Shown in pieces: positions 10,112-20,173 of a stretch of 64,000 nucleotides of DNA. A model generated the notes under the pieces. The model saw only the letters and a list, made by a program, of their open reading frames with translations, did not search any database and was not told the origin of the DNA. This DNA is from Blattamonas nauphoetae (lineage: Eukaryota; Preaxostyla; Oxymonadida), in the NCBI GenBank assembly GCA_033064195.1, contig JARBJD010000096.1:169733-233732 (forward strand), read 5' to 3'. A program made the position numbers and the translations under genes. How positions within the stretch are numbered: position 1 is the stretch's first letter; each line of letters starts with the position of its first letter.

Positions 10112-13100
10112 ATGAACAGATTTCTGATTATCCTCACTGTCTTCCTTTCAACCCACTCTCACCTCACTAATTCCCTGACCTCTTTTCGATCTATTCCAAG
10201 CACTGGCACTGAAATTGGAATCGAAACAAATTCTTCCAAATCGAAAATATCCCACCTAAAAAAGAATGTGGTGATCTCCTCGACGATCCCAATCAGATCT
10301 GAACATGTATCACTGATTGGTAGTAAATCCACATTAATATTTCAAGAACGAGACTCACAAAGTTCGGAACATGCTGTGTGGTCTCCGAACGAACCGTCAA
10401 CAAAACGAACGTCGCCCGCATCCCCAGACTCCAATAATTCCCATTCTGTTGCCCCGATTTTCATGTTTGCTATTTCGAATAGCACATTTTTTGTGTCTGG
10501 AGTGCACGTGATGATGAACTCGAAGGAGGAATCAGTGTGCTCAATTGCTGGATCGATTGTGCGGTTTTGGGACAGCTGGATCACATCAAGCAGCGATATC
10601 TGCCCGTTCGTGATCAGGACATCGGAACATGAAGGAATCCCTGCGGAATCGACCGTAGTCCTTTCGAAGATTCATCGCCTCTCGCAAACCGCCTCGATTG
10701 GACCGTTTGTTGGTTTGGCGGATCCAAACGCACAACTGGCCTCCTCTGCATCTGCTGACTGGTCTGATTTACGGACAAACGAAATGGACGGGATTACCGT
10801 CGTTGGAACTGATCTCTCGCTCGAATCGCAGCATCTGGTGTCGAGAACAGGACCTCTGTTCTCGTTTGGCATGTCTGAACGAGAAACCTCTTTGGCACCG
10901 TCTGGTTGTGCTCTCCGAATGGAAACAAGTCTGATCCGAAGCACTCTTGTGAACATGACAAGCTCAACTCCCTTTTCGCCCAACAAGCAGCTGTATGGGA
11001 GTACGGTTGGTCAGCGAGTGGTTGCAAGTTGTGTTCGGAAGAGCACGAACCACGACAGCGGGACAGGAATGATGTCGCCGAACTTGGGAGGGAATTTGAT
11101 GTGCCTGAACACCTCCTTCTCGTCCTGCATCCGCCAAACGAACGATGACCAAAACTTGGCATTCTCATTCGAAAACCGAACGAACACCTCGACTCCTGGT
11201 CGTTTTTACCAGTCCCATCCCAATGTCACCTCAGTCTCCTTCACTCTCTGCACCTTCGAAGACCTCACAGCCGCACCAAGAGACAGTGGTGGAGCAGCAA
11301 TCTATCTTATAACAAGCTTGTCATCCCTCACCATTCTGACTTGCTTCTTCCACAACTGCACCTTGACTGGACGGCTCGGCAATTATGGGGGTGCCATCTT
11401 CTACTCATATCAAGTAGAAACGGACTGCCCAATGACAGTCTCTGCGTCTTCTTTCACCGAATGTTCTTCAACGGGAGTATCAGGCAGTATCCATTCTTAT
11501 TCAACATTGATTGTGATGGAGAAATGCTTCTTTGAACTCTCGAAGGCAACATCTGCTTATGGTGCAATGGCTCTCAACTCAAAAACCATCACAATATCAA
11601 ACACCGCCTTCGTTGAATGCTCTACAGATTATTACAGTGGGACAATTTTCCTTTCGAGAGTGTCCACACTAACTCTCTCGTTCCTCCAGTTCAGAGGATG
11701 TTTCTCGACGGATGATCCAGATGGCAAGGATATCTACTTTGGCAACAACGTTTCATCAGAAATCACATCTGACATGATTCAGTTCTGCGACTCAACATCA
11801 GGTGCTCCAAATGTGTATTTCTCTTCGAATTCAACTGCCAACAGCGATCTCGTCCCGCAAATCTCCTCCACACCCACAATCAAGTCTGTCGATGTTACGT
11901 TCGATGGAGATGAAGCAACCGTGACAGTTGAGACAGAAGAAGCGCTCATTGGAACGATGGGTGTGCTGCTGGATGGTTCGAATGTTCCTCGACTCGTCCA
12001 TGTTGTCTTCGGAGGCGGCACAACACTGTCCAAAGTCGGAAAAGGAATCGTCTCGTCCGGAGCAAATGGGATCCTTCCCAGCGCATCTTATTCATATCGC
12101 AAATCGGCACTCGCTCCATTCCCGCTCCCAACAGTTCACTCTGCTGAGTCAACGCTGAAAGATTGGAACACGACAGAAATTGTGATGTGTGGGGCCAACT
12201 TATGGGAAGGAAGTTATTGGACGCTTGTTAAGAAGGAAAACAACACTCTCAACATCACACTCACTCGCTCAGACTCGAAGACACTGGTCGGAACTGCCCC
12301 TCTCTATCCATCGTCGGCAGAAGGAAGACTGGAATGGGAAACGGAATACGAAGTGACGAAAGTGATGTGTCGTGAAGAAGGGGAGCAACATGAAGCAGAA
12401 ATTGGACTTGCGGAATCGGTGACATTCACAACACCAGCCGAACCACATCGAATCGAGTCAGTTGACTGTTCTCTGAATGGAAAGAAGGATGTGGTGGTTG
12501 TTGAACTGAGAGGGAGGAAGCTGACGTCGTCAGGGCAGACAGTTGTTGTTTCAGGAACATCAGGCGAGATCACGTCGAGTGTCGAACTGTTCAACGTGAC
12601 ATCGACGAACTGTTTAGTGAACTTCTCGATTGGGTCGAGTGAAGACAGCTCGCATGTTGTGTTTGGAGGACGATACGAATTGTTGTCAGTTGAATCAGAC
12701 TCTTCGTCGTTTGTTGTGAACTCTGGTCTCTCGTTCTCAGTGCCTCATCCTCCCCGAATCACCTCAATCGCCGCTCCAAGCGAGGTGAGCTCATCCACAT
12801 TCGTTCTTTCTGTTTCTGGTGAGCATCTGCCATCTGGCTCGACATTCACAGTGACATTGACATCAGGTCACACTTTCACCATTTCATACAGCTCAGCCAC
12901 CACTGGAACGTCAACGATCGGAATTGGAGGAATTGACGAAGTGCAGTTCGACACAGACTATTCGATCCAATCAGTGATCCGAACGGAAAGTGGGAGGGAC
13001 GATGACCACATCCTCTTCACGTCGATATCATTCCGAACGCCACTCGGTCCAACTCTTTCATCGATTTCGTGTGATTTTTCATCATCGAATCCCAACATTC

Positions 13101-16100
13101 TGAATCTGTCCCTCTCGACTGCACGAATGCCAATGGAAGTTTTCACACTCACTCTGAAGACAACTCAATATCCACTTGAAACCATTCATCTTCCTCTCGC
13201 CTCTTCTGACATCTCGACTGGGTTCGTTCTGGTTGAAGTGTACAAGCAGACAAACACGCTGAAATATGGAACTGAGTATTCGATTGTTGGAATGAGTAGT
13301 TCATCAGTTGTGGCAGTTGTCACTGCTTCACCTTTCTCCACTCCGTCTGAGCCGATTCGGATCACATCCGCATCTTGCTCACTTGGAGGAGACCAACAGA
13401 AATCAGCGCTTGTGAAAATGATGGGAGTGAAGTTGGGAGGAGGAAAGACATTCAATGTGACAGTTCGGAAGATGGAAGGGTCGACACTGATTGGAGTTGA
13501 GATTGTGCTGTCTGGAACTCTCTCTGGTGAATCTTCATCGACCACGCACATTGTGTCTGTCCTCGTCTTCGGAACGACCAATCCTCTCCTCTCATTTGGC
13601 ACGACATATCAGATCACTCGATTCACAGTTGATGGATCAGCATCAGTTGTGGATGCCGATGTCACATTCTCAGTTCCTTCTGAACCATCTCGGATTGTCG
13701 GTGTCGAAAAGAGACAACTGAACAAAGATCGAACGCAGATGATTGTGTGGCTGAAAGGGCGTGCACTACTCTCTCGAACGGGAAAGGTGAGCGTAACGAA
13801 TGGAACGATGATGTGGGAATCGTTATCGGACGTGATTGTTGTGGATGAGACGCACTGCACAGCAGCGTTCGCCGTTGGAGAAGTTGAAACATCAAATGAG
13901 CTGAAACTGGGAGAAGAATACACACTTCGAGGAATCTGGACAGAATCGAATGGGTTTCACGTTGAAGATGGAATCACACTTGTCGTTCCGTTCTCAACAA
14001 TGATCTCGCATTTGGAGTTCGTCTTCTCGAACACTCTCCACACGAGCTGTTTCGTGAAACTGACAGGAACGGATCTGATTGTTGGGAACTCACAGATGAT
14101 CACTCTGAACGACTCATTCTCCTTCGTCGCGACTGTCACCTCAGAAACTGAAGCACGATCCGCAGAACTTCCGATTGGATTTCCAATGACTCTCCAACAC
14201 AACACGAAATACACTCTCACATTGATTGAAGCGATGAACGAAGATGATGGGATTCCTTACTTCGATTCTGCGATCTCCAACTCGACTGGCTCCCTTCCTG
14301 ATGATGTTGTTGTTTTTGTGGATTCTGGATCGTCATCCGAATCATCGTTGCTTTGTGGGGATCGTACGCAACCGTGCACTTCGATTGAGGATGGATGGAC
14401 GATTGTGGATGGAGTTGGGATTTCCTTGTTTTCGGTATCGATCCTTCACAGCACGACACAGAATGATCAAGTGAAGATGCTGTCTCATCATGAAGTTGTG
14501 ATCCAACCTGGACCGACGGCGAAACCCGAACTGCTGATCTCTCCTTCTTCATCGTTGGCAGATTCAGAAGGAGAAGAAGAAGGAATGATTGACGTTTCGG
14601 GAGGTTGCCTTTGGATTCATCAAATTGACATCATTCTTTCTGACTCTCCTTCGCTGGTCTTCATCCGGATGGTTGGTGGATCTCTCACAATCGAGATGTG
14701 TTCACTCACTGGACATTCATCCTCTTCCACTTCGAACGAGCTGGCGACGAATGCAGATTTGTGTTTGTGGGAGAGTGGAATTCTAGACTTGGTGAACAGC
14801 ACGACAACAATCAAACACACAGACCTTACACACCTCTCGCAAGGAGCGATCAACGTGAAGGGAGGCAATCTAACGATCCGCTCGTCCTCCTTTGATTCCA
14901 ACACTCCTCGCTCGAATTCATTCCCATCTCTTCGACACAACATTCTCTGCTCGGAAGGGGGCGAGATTGAGCTTGGGAGTCTGAGTGGAGGAGATGGCAT
15001 GGAGACGCTCTCAGCTTGGATCTCAACGAGTGATTGTTCACTCACAGCGAAAGAAACGATTTCTCGCTCGCCATTCTTCGTCCCGACACTCTCTTCATCG
15101 ACTTCGACCAAGCTGAACGCCAAGAAAACGGTATTTGAAGTGTCGATGGAAGGCACAACGCTGATTCCTTGCTCTCTCTTTCTGGAAGTGTTCGAAATGC
15201 AGAAAGATGGAACCGATGGACAAGCGATCCGGATTGCACTTTCTGAAGACTCAACGGAATCGTTCAACGAAACTCACATCGAAATGAGTCTGCCGCAGTC
15301 GTCGATGTCTGGATTCGACACTTCTTTGGAATGGTGTGGCCGGCTTGTGTATGGACTGAACGAAACGACAGCATCATTTGTGATTCAGAAGAACACAGCG
15401 GAGAGAATCACGCAAGGAATGTTGGAGAACATGAAATGGTGGCTTCCTCTCGTGATCTCTCTCTCAGTCTTGTTTTTGATTGTGTTGGGGATTGTGATTG
15501 TGTGCTGTCGTCGAAGAAGAACTCAGAAGAATGAACAGAAAGACGCAGAAATGAACGACTCTGACGAACTGCCAATGGAAGACGAGAAAGAGGACGTTGT
15601 GACAGACAACGAAACTGGAGAGAATCCCATCGATCCATTCTCGTCTTCGAAATTGATCATCGCAACTGAAAAGAAAGAACCAGAACAGTCGGATGACTTG
15701 ATTTGTTTGAAGGAGGACATCCTGATCACTGAAGAAAGGACCAACATGAAAGAAAACACTCACTGGACACGTCGAGGGATGGACACTGTTGAGGTGTTCA
15801 TCGGGGTTGCGGAAAAGAAGGGAGACGAGAATGAGGAGGAGACGAAGAGAGAGTGGGAAGGCGATGAGAAAAATAGGAGAGAGGAAATAGAAAAAGTGAT
15901 GGAAAGACCACACAAGAAAAGAAAGAAAAAAACGACAACAACGGAAGAAGATGAGGAGGAAGAAAGGGAGAAGGAAGCGGGAATGACAACATCACGAACT
16001 GAAAAGGAAGATGGAGTTGAAGGAGAGGATGATGGAAATGTGGAAGGAAAGAAGAAGAGAAAGAAAAAGAAGAAAGGAATGGATGAAGAGAACACTAATC

Positions 16101-16549
16101 TGCTGATTTTGGAAGAACTGAACGAGGACGCAGTGAATGAAGAACAGATTCTCCAAGGAAAAGAGGGAGAGGGAACTGAAGAAGTATCAAGGCTGAAGAA
16201 GAAGAAAACGAAAAAGAAGAAACATTACGAGGTTGTGGAAGAAGAGAACACGTTGACCGAAGCCATCGCAAAGATTGAGCGAATGACGATGAAAGACGAG
16301 CTGAACACAATGGACACCCCGATGATTGCGGATGGGGGTGAACGACAGAAGCGAAAGAAGAAGAAAGTTGAAATGAGAGAAGAAGGACAAGAAGAGACAG
16401 GAGAGACTGAGATTGTGGAGATGGATGAGGAAGAAGCACATTACGAAGAAGAAGAGGGAACAAAACAGAAGAAGACGAAGAAAATAAGAAAGAAGAGGAA
16501 GGAAGAATCTGAAAACAGGAAAGAAGAAGACATTGAAACCGAAATGTGA
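10112..16549 (+). CDS. Giant surface protein: signal peptide, beta-helix, Ig-like repeats, TM, Lys/Glu-rich tail
   Basis: One uninterrupted frame of 2145 codons. Residues 1-22 form a signal peptide (MNRFLIILTVFLSTHSHLTN). About 85-580 resemble a right-handed beta-helix of the pectin-lyase fold, with short turns such as GGAIFYSY and many Ser/Thr/Asn. About 590-1390 hold at least six units of roughly 100 residues, several opening with P-S-E-P-x-RI and ending in a Val-rich strand, like IPT/TIG or other Ig-like domains. A second beta-helix stretch (about 1395-1760; CGDRTQPCTSIEDGW) precedes a transmembrane helix near 1774-1797 (WLPLVISLSVLFLIVLGIVI) followed by CCRRRRTQ. The last 350 residues are cytoplasmic, with many Lys/Glu runs such as RKKKKKG. 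Beta-helix surface proteins are abundant in Preaxostyla; the role, adhesion or sensing, is inferred. No kinase domain is present. Confidence 0.85.
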   Translation: MNRFLIILTVFLSTHSHLTNSLTSFRSIPSTGTEIGIETNSSKSKISHLKKNVVISSTIPIRSEHVSLIGSKSTLIFQERDSQSSEHAVWSPNEPSTKRTSPASPDSNNSHSVAPIFMFAISNSTFFVSGVHVMMNSKEESVCSIAGSIVRFWDSWITSSSDICPFVIRTSEHEGIPAESTVVLSKIHRLSQTASIGPFVGLADPNAQLASSASADWSDLRTNEMDGITVVGTDLSLESQHLVSRTGPLFSFGMSERETSLAPSGCALRMETSLIRSTLVNMTSSTPFSPNKQLYGSTVGQRVVASCVRKSTNHDSGTGMMSPNLGGNLMCLNTSFSSCIRQTNDDQNLAFSFENRTNTSTPGRFYQSHPNVTSVSFTLCTFEDLTAAPRDSGGAAIYLITSLSSLTILTCFFHNCTLTGRLGNYGGAIFYSYQVETDCPMTVSASSFTECSSTGVSGSIHSYSTLIVMEKCFFELSKATSAYGAMALNSKTITISNTAFVECSTDYYSGTIFLSRVSTLTLSFLQFRGCFSTDDPDGKDIYFGNNVSSEITSDMIQFCDSTSGAPNVYFSSNSTANSDLVPQISSTPTIKSVDVTFDGDEATVTVETEEALIGTMGVLLDGSNVPRLVHVVFGGGTTLSKVGKGIVSSGANGILPSASYSYRKSALAPFPLPTVHSAESTLKDWNTTEIVMCGANLWEGSYWTLVKKENNTLNITLTRSDSKTLVGTAPLYPSSAEGRLEWETEYEVTKVMCREEGEQHEAEIGLAESVTFTTPAEPHRIESVDCSLNGKKDVVVVELRGRKLTSSGQTVVVSGTSGEITSSVELFNVTSTNCLVNFSIGSSEDSSHVVFGGRYELLSVESDSSSFVVNSGLSFSVPHPPRITSIAAPSEVSSSTFVLSVSGEHLPSGSTFTVTLTSGHTFTISYSSATTGTSTIGIGGIDEVQFDTDYSIQSVIRTESGRDDDHILFTSISFRTPLGPTLSSISCDFSSSNPNILNLSLSTARMPMEVFTLTLKTTQYPLETIHLPLASSDISTGFVLVEVYKQTNTLKYGTEYSIVGMSSSSVVAVVTASPFSTPSEPIRITSASCSLGGDQQKSALVKMMGVKLGGGKTFNVTVRKMEGSTLIGVEIVLSGTLSGESSSTTHIVSVLVFGTTNPLLSFGTTYQITRFTVDGSASVVDADVTFSVPSEPSRIVGVEKRQLNKDRTQMIVWLKGRALLSRTGKVSVTNGTMMWESLSDVIVVDETHCTAAFAVGEVETSNELKLGEEYTLRGIWTESNGFHVEDGITLVVPFSTMISHLEFVFSNTLHTSCFVKLTGTDLIVGNSQMITLNDSFSFVATVTSETEARSAELPIGFPMTLQHNTKYTLTLIEAMNEDDGIPYFDSAISNSTGSLPDDVVVFVDSGSSSESSLLCGDRTQPCTSIEDGWTIVDGVGISLFSVSILHSTTQNDQVKMLSHHEVVIQPGPTAKPELLISPSSSLADSEGEEEGMIDVSGGCLWIHQIDIILSDSPSLVFIRMVGGSLTIEMCSLTGHSSSSTSNELATNADLCLWESGILDLVNSTTTIKHTDLTHLSQGAINVKGGNLTIRSSSFDSNTPRSNSFPSLRHNILCSEGGEIELGSLSGGDGMETLSAWISTSDCSLTAKETISRSPFFVPTLSSSTSTKLNAKKTVFEVSMEGTTLIPCSLFLEVFEMQKDGTDGQAIRIALSEDSTESFNETHIEMSLPQSSMSGFDTSLEWCGRLVYGLNETTASFVIQKNTAERITQGMLENMKWWLPLVISLSVLFLIVLGIVIVCCRRRRTQKNEQKDAEMNDSDELPMEDEKEDVVTDNETGENPIDPFSSSKLIIATEKKEPEQSDDLICLKEDILITEERTNMKENTHWTRRGMDTVEVFIGVAEKKGDENEEETKREWEGDEKNRREEIEKVMERPHKKRKKKTTTTEEDEEEEREKEAGMTTSRTEKEDGVEGEDDGNVEGKKKRKKKKKGMDEENTNLLILEELNEDAVNEEQILQGKEGEGTEEVSRLKKKKTKKKKHYEVVEEENTLTEAIAKIERMTMKDELNTMDTPMIADGGERQKRKKKKVEMREEGQEETGETEIVEMDEEEAHYEEEEGTKQKKTKKIRKKRKEESENRKEEDIETEM

Positions 16550-16559
16550 ATCCAATTTG

Positions 16560-16740
16560 ACTGAAGATTGACGCAATCATTCCAGTAATACAGACTTCTA
16601 TTTTTGAACTTTCGTGAACTTTTGTCATTCTAATTATTTTTATTTCTGTAGACCTCACACACTTCAAAGTGATTTTCTGTTTGGGTAAGATGGAAAACAA
16701 TCCGTACTCGATGTCGCACACGAGTTTTCACCAACAACTG
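16560..16740. other. Downstream region of the surface-protein gene
   Basis: A/T-rich spacer after the TGA at 16547-16549; no motif recognised apart from general A/T richness. Confidence 0.4.
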
Positions 16741-17492
16741 TCATTCTTCAGAGATTGTTCGATTGTGGAGAAATTGCATTGAGTTATGATGATGAAACAA
16801 AACATTTGAACTGGCCTTTGGGAATAAATAGAGAAATGATGAAGAATTGAGAAAATTGATGACAAGAGCGCTGATTTCTCCGAAGAATCCAAGTGCAGTC
16901 GAGAAGAGCGTGGCGAGCAGCTCAGTCACCTTCTACCGATACACTCGGTCGATCAGGATGATCTGCGCGTCCCTCACAAACTCGAACAGCACGGCGAGTC
17001 CGAAGTTTGAGTAAAGTTCGTCGAAGTCGGAGGTCGAGTCAGCTGTGACGTCTGCCGACGAGACGAAGAGGCCGTACGAAAGCTCGTTGTCGGCCGCTTT
17101 GTATCGCGACCGCTGCAGATCGAAGAAAGACTGTTTCACTTGACGCTTTCGATGAGATGTTGAGCGGAGATATCGAGGAAAGAACGAGAGGATGAGTAAG
17201 CACTGATGGTGTTTCTTTTCTTTGGATAGGAGACTGAGAAACGTGAGATGATACACGGTGGCAGTTGAGAGACGGTGAGGGGAGTGTCATTTCTTGGGCA
17301 TTGGTGTTCCTCGACGCAGGGATCCTTCGTGTCAAGAAATGGGCGAAAGGATCCAGACACCGGAGTCCAGTCGATGCACGATGAGACAAGTCTTCCTGGA
17401 TTTTCAACTTCACTTTCGCGAGGCTGTCTTCGCTTCTGTGATTTGAGAAAGACATTGAACGAGAATTTGGCAGCGAGATTATGAGAATGCAA
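16741..17492 (-). CDS. Uncertain gene, unknown product, in-frame TAG
   Basis: Minus-strand frames look coding, but the model is incomplete. A plausible chain is an upstream frame ending TVSQLPP, a possible 23-nt GT-AG intron (17234-17256), then LLSKEKKHHQC, QVKQSFFDLQRSRYKAADNELSYG and FDELYSNFGLAVLFEFVRD, ending DRVYR. The TAG at 16933-16935 is in frame, and after it the frame continues with KVTELLATLFSTALGFFGEIS, which also looks coding. This may be a decayed gene, an unseen intron or a sequence error. Product not recognised. The 23-nt intron would be the shortest here and is tentative. Confidence 0.35.
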
Positions 17493-17551
17493 GTTGTTGA
17501 TTCAAGTCAAAGATCGAGTCAAGACGCGAGATTGGAGATTGGAGGACAGAG

Positions 17552-18545
17552 GTGAGTTGGGAGGTAAGTTGTGGTGCATGTCCACTCGATGCTGGCATTC
17601 TCTCCTCTGCGGCGGGAGAGGTTGTGGGGCTCGACTGTGCAAACGCGAGAGAAGAGGACGGGGAGTGGAGTGTCGATGAGTGGGACAGCGTGTCTGCAAA
17701 CACTGGCGGAAGAATCGGCAGCCCGTCTGAAAGAAGTCTGGTGGGTATCTCGACGGTTGCGATGCTGCGAATCCGGCGATGTTTGATGAGAAGGACAGAA
17801 GGAGGGCAAGAGGCAGATTGGACGGACAGGGAAGAGCGGATGTTGGAGGAGTTGATGAAGGAGAGTGAACGACGTGGAGTGATTCTGGACTTCTCGCTGC
17901 AGCTCATGGTGCTGCTTGTGAGTTCGGGAGACCACGTGAAAGTCTGTGATTTTGAGATCTTCACTTTCTTTTTGGGTTTTAGAGTTTGTATTCGAATGGA
18001 TTCATCCGCCAACTTTTTGGGATGGTCGATTCGTTGGTTGTGACCTTCAAGACGAATGCGAACACAATCGGGATGGACGGAGCTTCTGATGATGTGTCCG
18101 ACTTGTTTGCAACCGATTCTGCTCCCACAATGAAAGTGTCTCGTTCGCTGATCAGAGCACTCACGAACTGTCACGACAACTCGGTGAACGATGTCTCACT
18201 GACAAACTGCGAATGCGATTGTCTGGCACCATTCGGGCGAAGAGGTCGGGAAAGGCGAGTGGAGATGGGACACACACTCCAACAATCACCATCCTCCATT
18301 TTGAGGTCTCGAATGTCGGAGTGGGTGTCGGCGGAGATGAGTGGAGTCGGTCAGACGACACATTGTCTTCCGACCATTGTCAAGCGGTGCATGATCAATG
18401 GATCGAGTGTCGCTGCAGGGTGAGTACTTGGTTTCCCTCCTCATCTCCCTTCGAGTGGGAGAGGGACAAGGAAGTGGTTGTATTCGAGGATGGTCCATTT
18501 TCGATCAATTGGATGTCCGAAGAGTCGAGGACGATGGTTAGATGA
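17552..18545 (+). CDS. Uncertain spliced gene, unknown product
   Basis: Both strands are open here. On the plus strand a likely exon pair is joined by a well-formed 65-nt intron (GTGAGT...GGGTTTTAG, about 17918-17982): the reading EERMLEELMKESERRG and LDFSLQLMVLL continues as SLYSNGFIRQLFGMVDSLVV and then a long polar segment to about 18420. An upstream frame reads LQTLAEESAARLKEVW and would need another splice. No family recognised; the opposite strand has an equally long Ser/Pro-rich frame (17479-18174), so strand choice is not secure. Confidence 0.35.
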
Positions 18546-18599
18546 GGCGTTGATTCGAATCCCATCGCATCATCGCAATCAATCAGGAGAAAACGATTT

Positions 18600-18877
18600 G
18601 AGAGAACAATCACAATAAAATCACGAAAAACAGATTCTCATCAATCGACACCATCCATCCATCCTTCACTTGCTGTACAGTTTGGAGAGAAATCCTGGGC
18701 GAAGGAGAAGGAGAGTGTGGCGACCATCGAGCGAGACTGGCGAGAGAGAATCCCAATCGTTCTGCCAAACCAAACCATGAGGTGATGCCAGAGCCGACAA
18801 AGATCACACACAAATAGTGTTTGTTGTCCAAAGGAAGCCAGAAACTGTTCGAACTGTTCGCTTGTTCCGATCTGATC
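18600..18877 (-). repeat. Conserved 3' flank of copy C
   Basis: Minus-strand downstream block shared with copies B, E, H and the 63.6-64.0 kb copy. It includes a frame reading FVGSGITSWFGL and FSLASLARW. It is close in sequence to the other flanks and ends in a CTCTCCTTCTCCTTCGCC tract. Confidence 0.65.
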
Positions 18878-19951
18878 CTATATCTGTTCTGGAAGGTTCA
18901 TGCCCAGCAGGTTGTTCCATGTAATCGAACTGACAATAATTAATCTTCCCTTGATTGTGTTTTTGTCGTTTCGCATCTTTTTCTCGATCACATCTTCGAT
19001 GCCCTCCATTCTCAACATTCGAATGACTGTCTTCCACAGCTGTCGCACTTCTCCCCTTTTTTTGTTCCATTCGTCTTGAGAAGTGCTCATCCCAATCAGA
19101 AACCAAAAGATTGAGCTATCATTTTCGAAGAATGTGAGACAACTTGGAATCGTGAGAACAACTGGCATATGAAGAACAAATTCCATCGTCGGTTGATAAG
19201 AAGGACATATTCGGAGGAGGTGGGAGAGCAAGTCCATCAATTCTTTAGATTGGTCACCATCGATGATCGAAAAGCGATTCACGCACAAATGCCAAATATA
19301 CTTCTCCGAAGGGACGATAACTTGCTTCAAAACCGTCTCGTGAACAGTTTGTAGCTCGTAGACATCTTCAATTGCGAGTTGTTCGAGACCAAACGGAGTC
19401 GCGAGCCAGATAGAGTTCCAGATGATTCTCAAGAGATATGTGTGGATATCGACTGGTTCAGTGAACGAAAGAGACTGTGGATTGAGAGTGATGATGAGTT
19501 GAGGGATCAGATCAGCTTTGACGAGGGGAAAGCGGACTTCAGCCGAACACCCAAAGATGAGAGTTTTGAGCATCTCCATTGCTGCTGTTGCGATAGTCTG
19601 ATTGGGTGAAGAAACGAGCACCATAATTGACTGTACGAAGTTGGTCAAAGATTCAGCAGAGTTCGATGCAAGGCTGCGGAGAAAAGCATCTGTTGATTCT
19701 CGATTCTGAATTGCCACGGACTTGAGAAATTTCACAGCCTTAGCTTCCAGAGAGTTGTCAGGAGTAGGCTGGAGTTTCACAGTGGCAATCAGAGATCGAA
19801 AGATCACTGCCTTGTCGTGTTCAGATTGAGGTTGATCTTGGCTCCAATTCAGGAACGGGGAGCAATCCATTGAAAGGGTGGAATGAGAGGTGGACAAATC
19901 AGATCGAGTTTCAATTGAGGAGGTTGCTGTTTTATTGTCAATCTCGGTCAT
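18878..19951 (-). CDS. SPFLNW-family protein, copy C (intronless)
   Basis: 357 codons including the same spacing as copies A and J. Reads MTEIDNKTATSS, SMDCSPFLNWSQDQPQSEH, FRSLIATVKLQPTPDNSLE, HETVLKQVIVPSEKYIWHLC, SIIDGDQSKELM, CPSYQPTMEFVL, LTIPSCLTFFE, MLRMEGIEDVIEKKM and SITWNNLLGMNLP. The 33 bases at 19867-19899 are coding, at the place where other copies have an intron. Predicted helical, soluble, function unknown. Confidence 0.85.
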   Translation of the reverse strand: MTEIDNKTATSSIETRSDLSTSHSTLSMDCSPFLNWSQDQPQSEHDKAVIFRSLIATVKLQPTPDNSLEAKAVKFLKSVAIQNRESTDAFLRSLASNSAESLTNFVQSIMVLVSSPNQTIATAAMEMLKTLIFGCSAEVRFPLVKADLIPQLIITLNPQSLSFTEPVDIHTYLLRIIWNSIWLATPFGLEQLAIEDVYELQTVHETVLKQVIVPSEKYIWHLCVNRFSIIDGDQSKELMDLLSHLLRICPSYQPTMEFVLHMPVVLTIPSCLTFFENDSSIFWFLIGMSTSQDEWNKKRGEVRQLWKTVIRMLRMEGIEDVIEKKMRNDKNTIKGRLIIVSSITWNNLLGMNLPEQI

Positions 19952-19978
19952 TGTGCTTGAGACAGCTTATCAAAAAAC

Positions 19979-19993
19979 GCTCGTTATGGGTCA
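19979..19993 (-). promoter_or_regulatory. ACCCATAACG box of copy C
   Basis: Minus-strand TGACCCATAACGAGC with 27 bases between box and ATG (19951), the same layout as copy A. Confidence 0.6.
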
Positions 19994-20173
19994 TCATCTT
20001 TTCCTCCATTTTACATCATATTTCGGGAAGACACAGATGAGGTGGTGATTAAGTATAATGGTTGTGAAGTATAATTAATTGATCACATTTTTCCGAGCGA
20101 CAAACAAGACATCATGGACAAGCCGGAGGAATAATCAGAACAAGTGTGGACTGTGACGCAACACATCGCTGGA

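Noticed and set aside
15460-16721. Long Ser/Phe-rich frames on the minus strand
   Set aside because: Shadows of the Lys/Glu-rich tail of the surface protein on the other strand.
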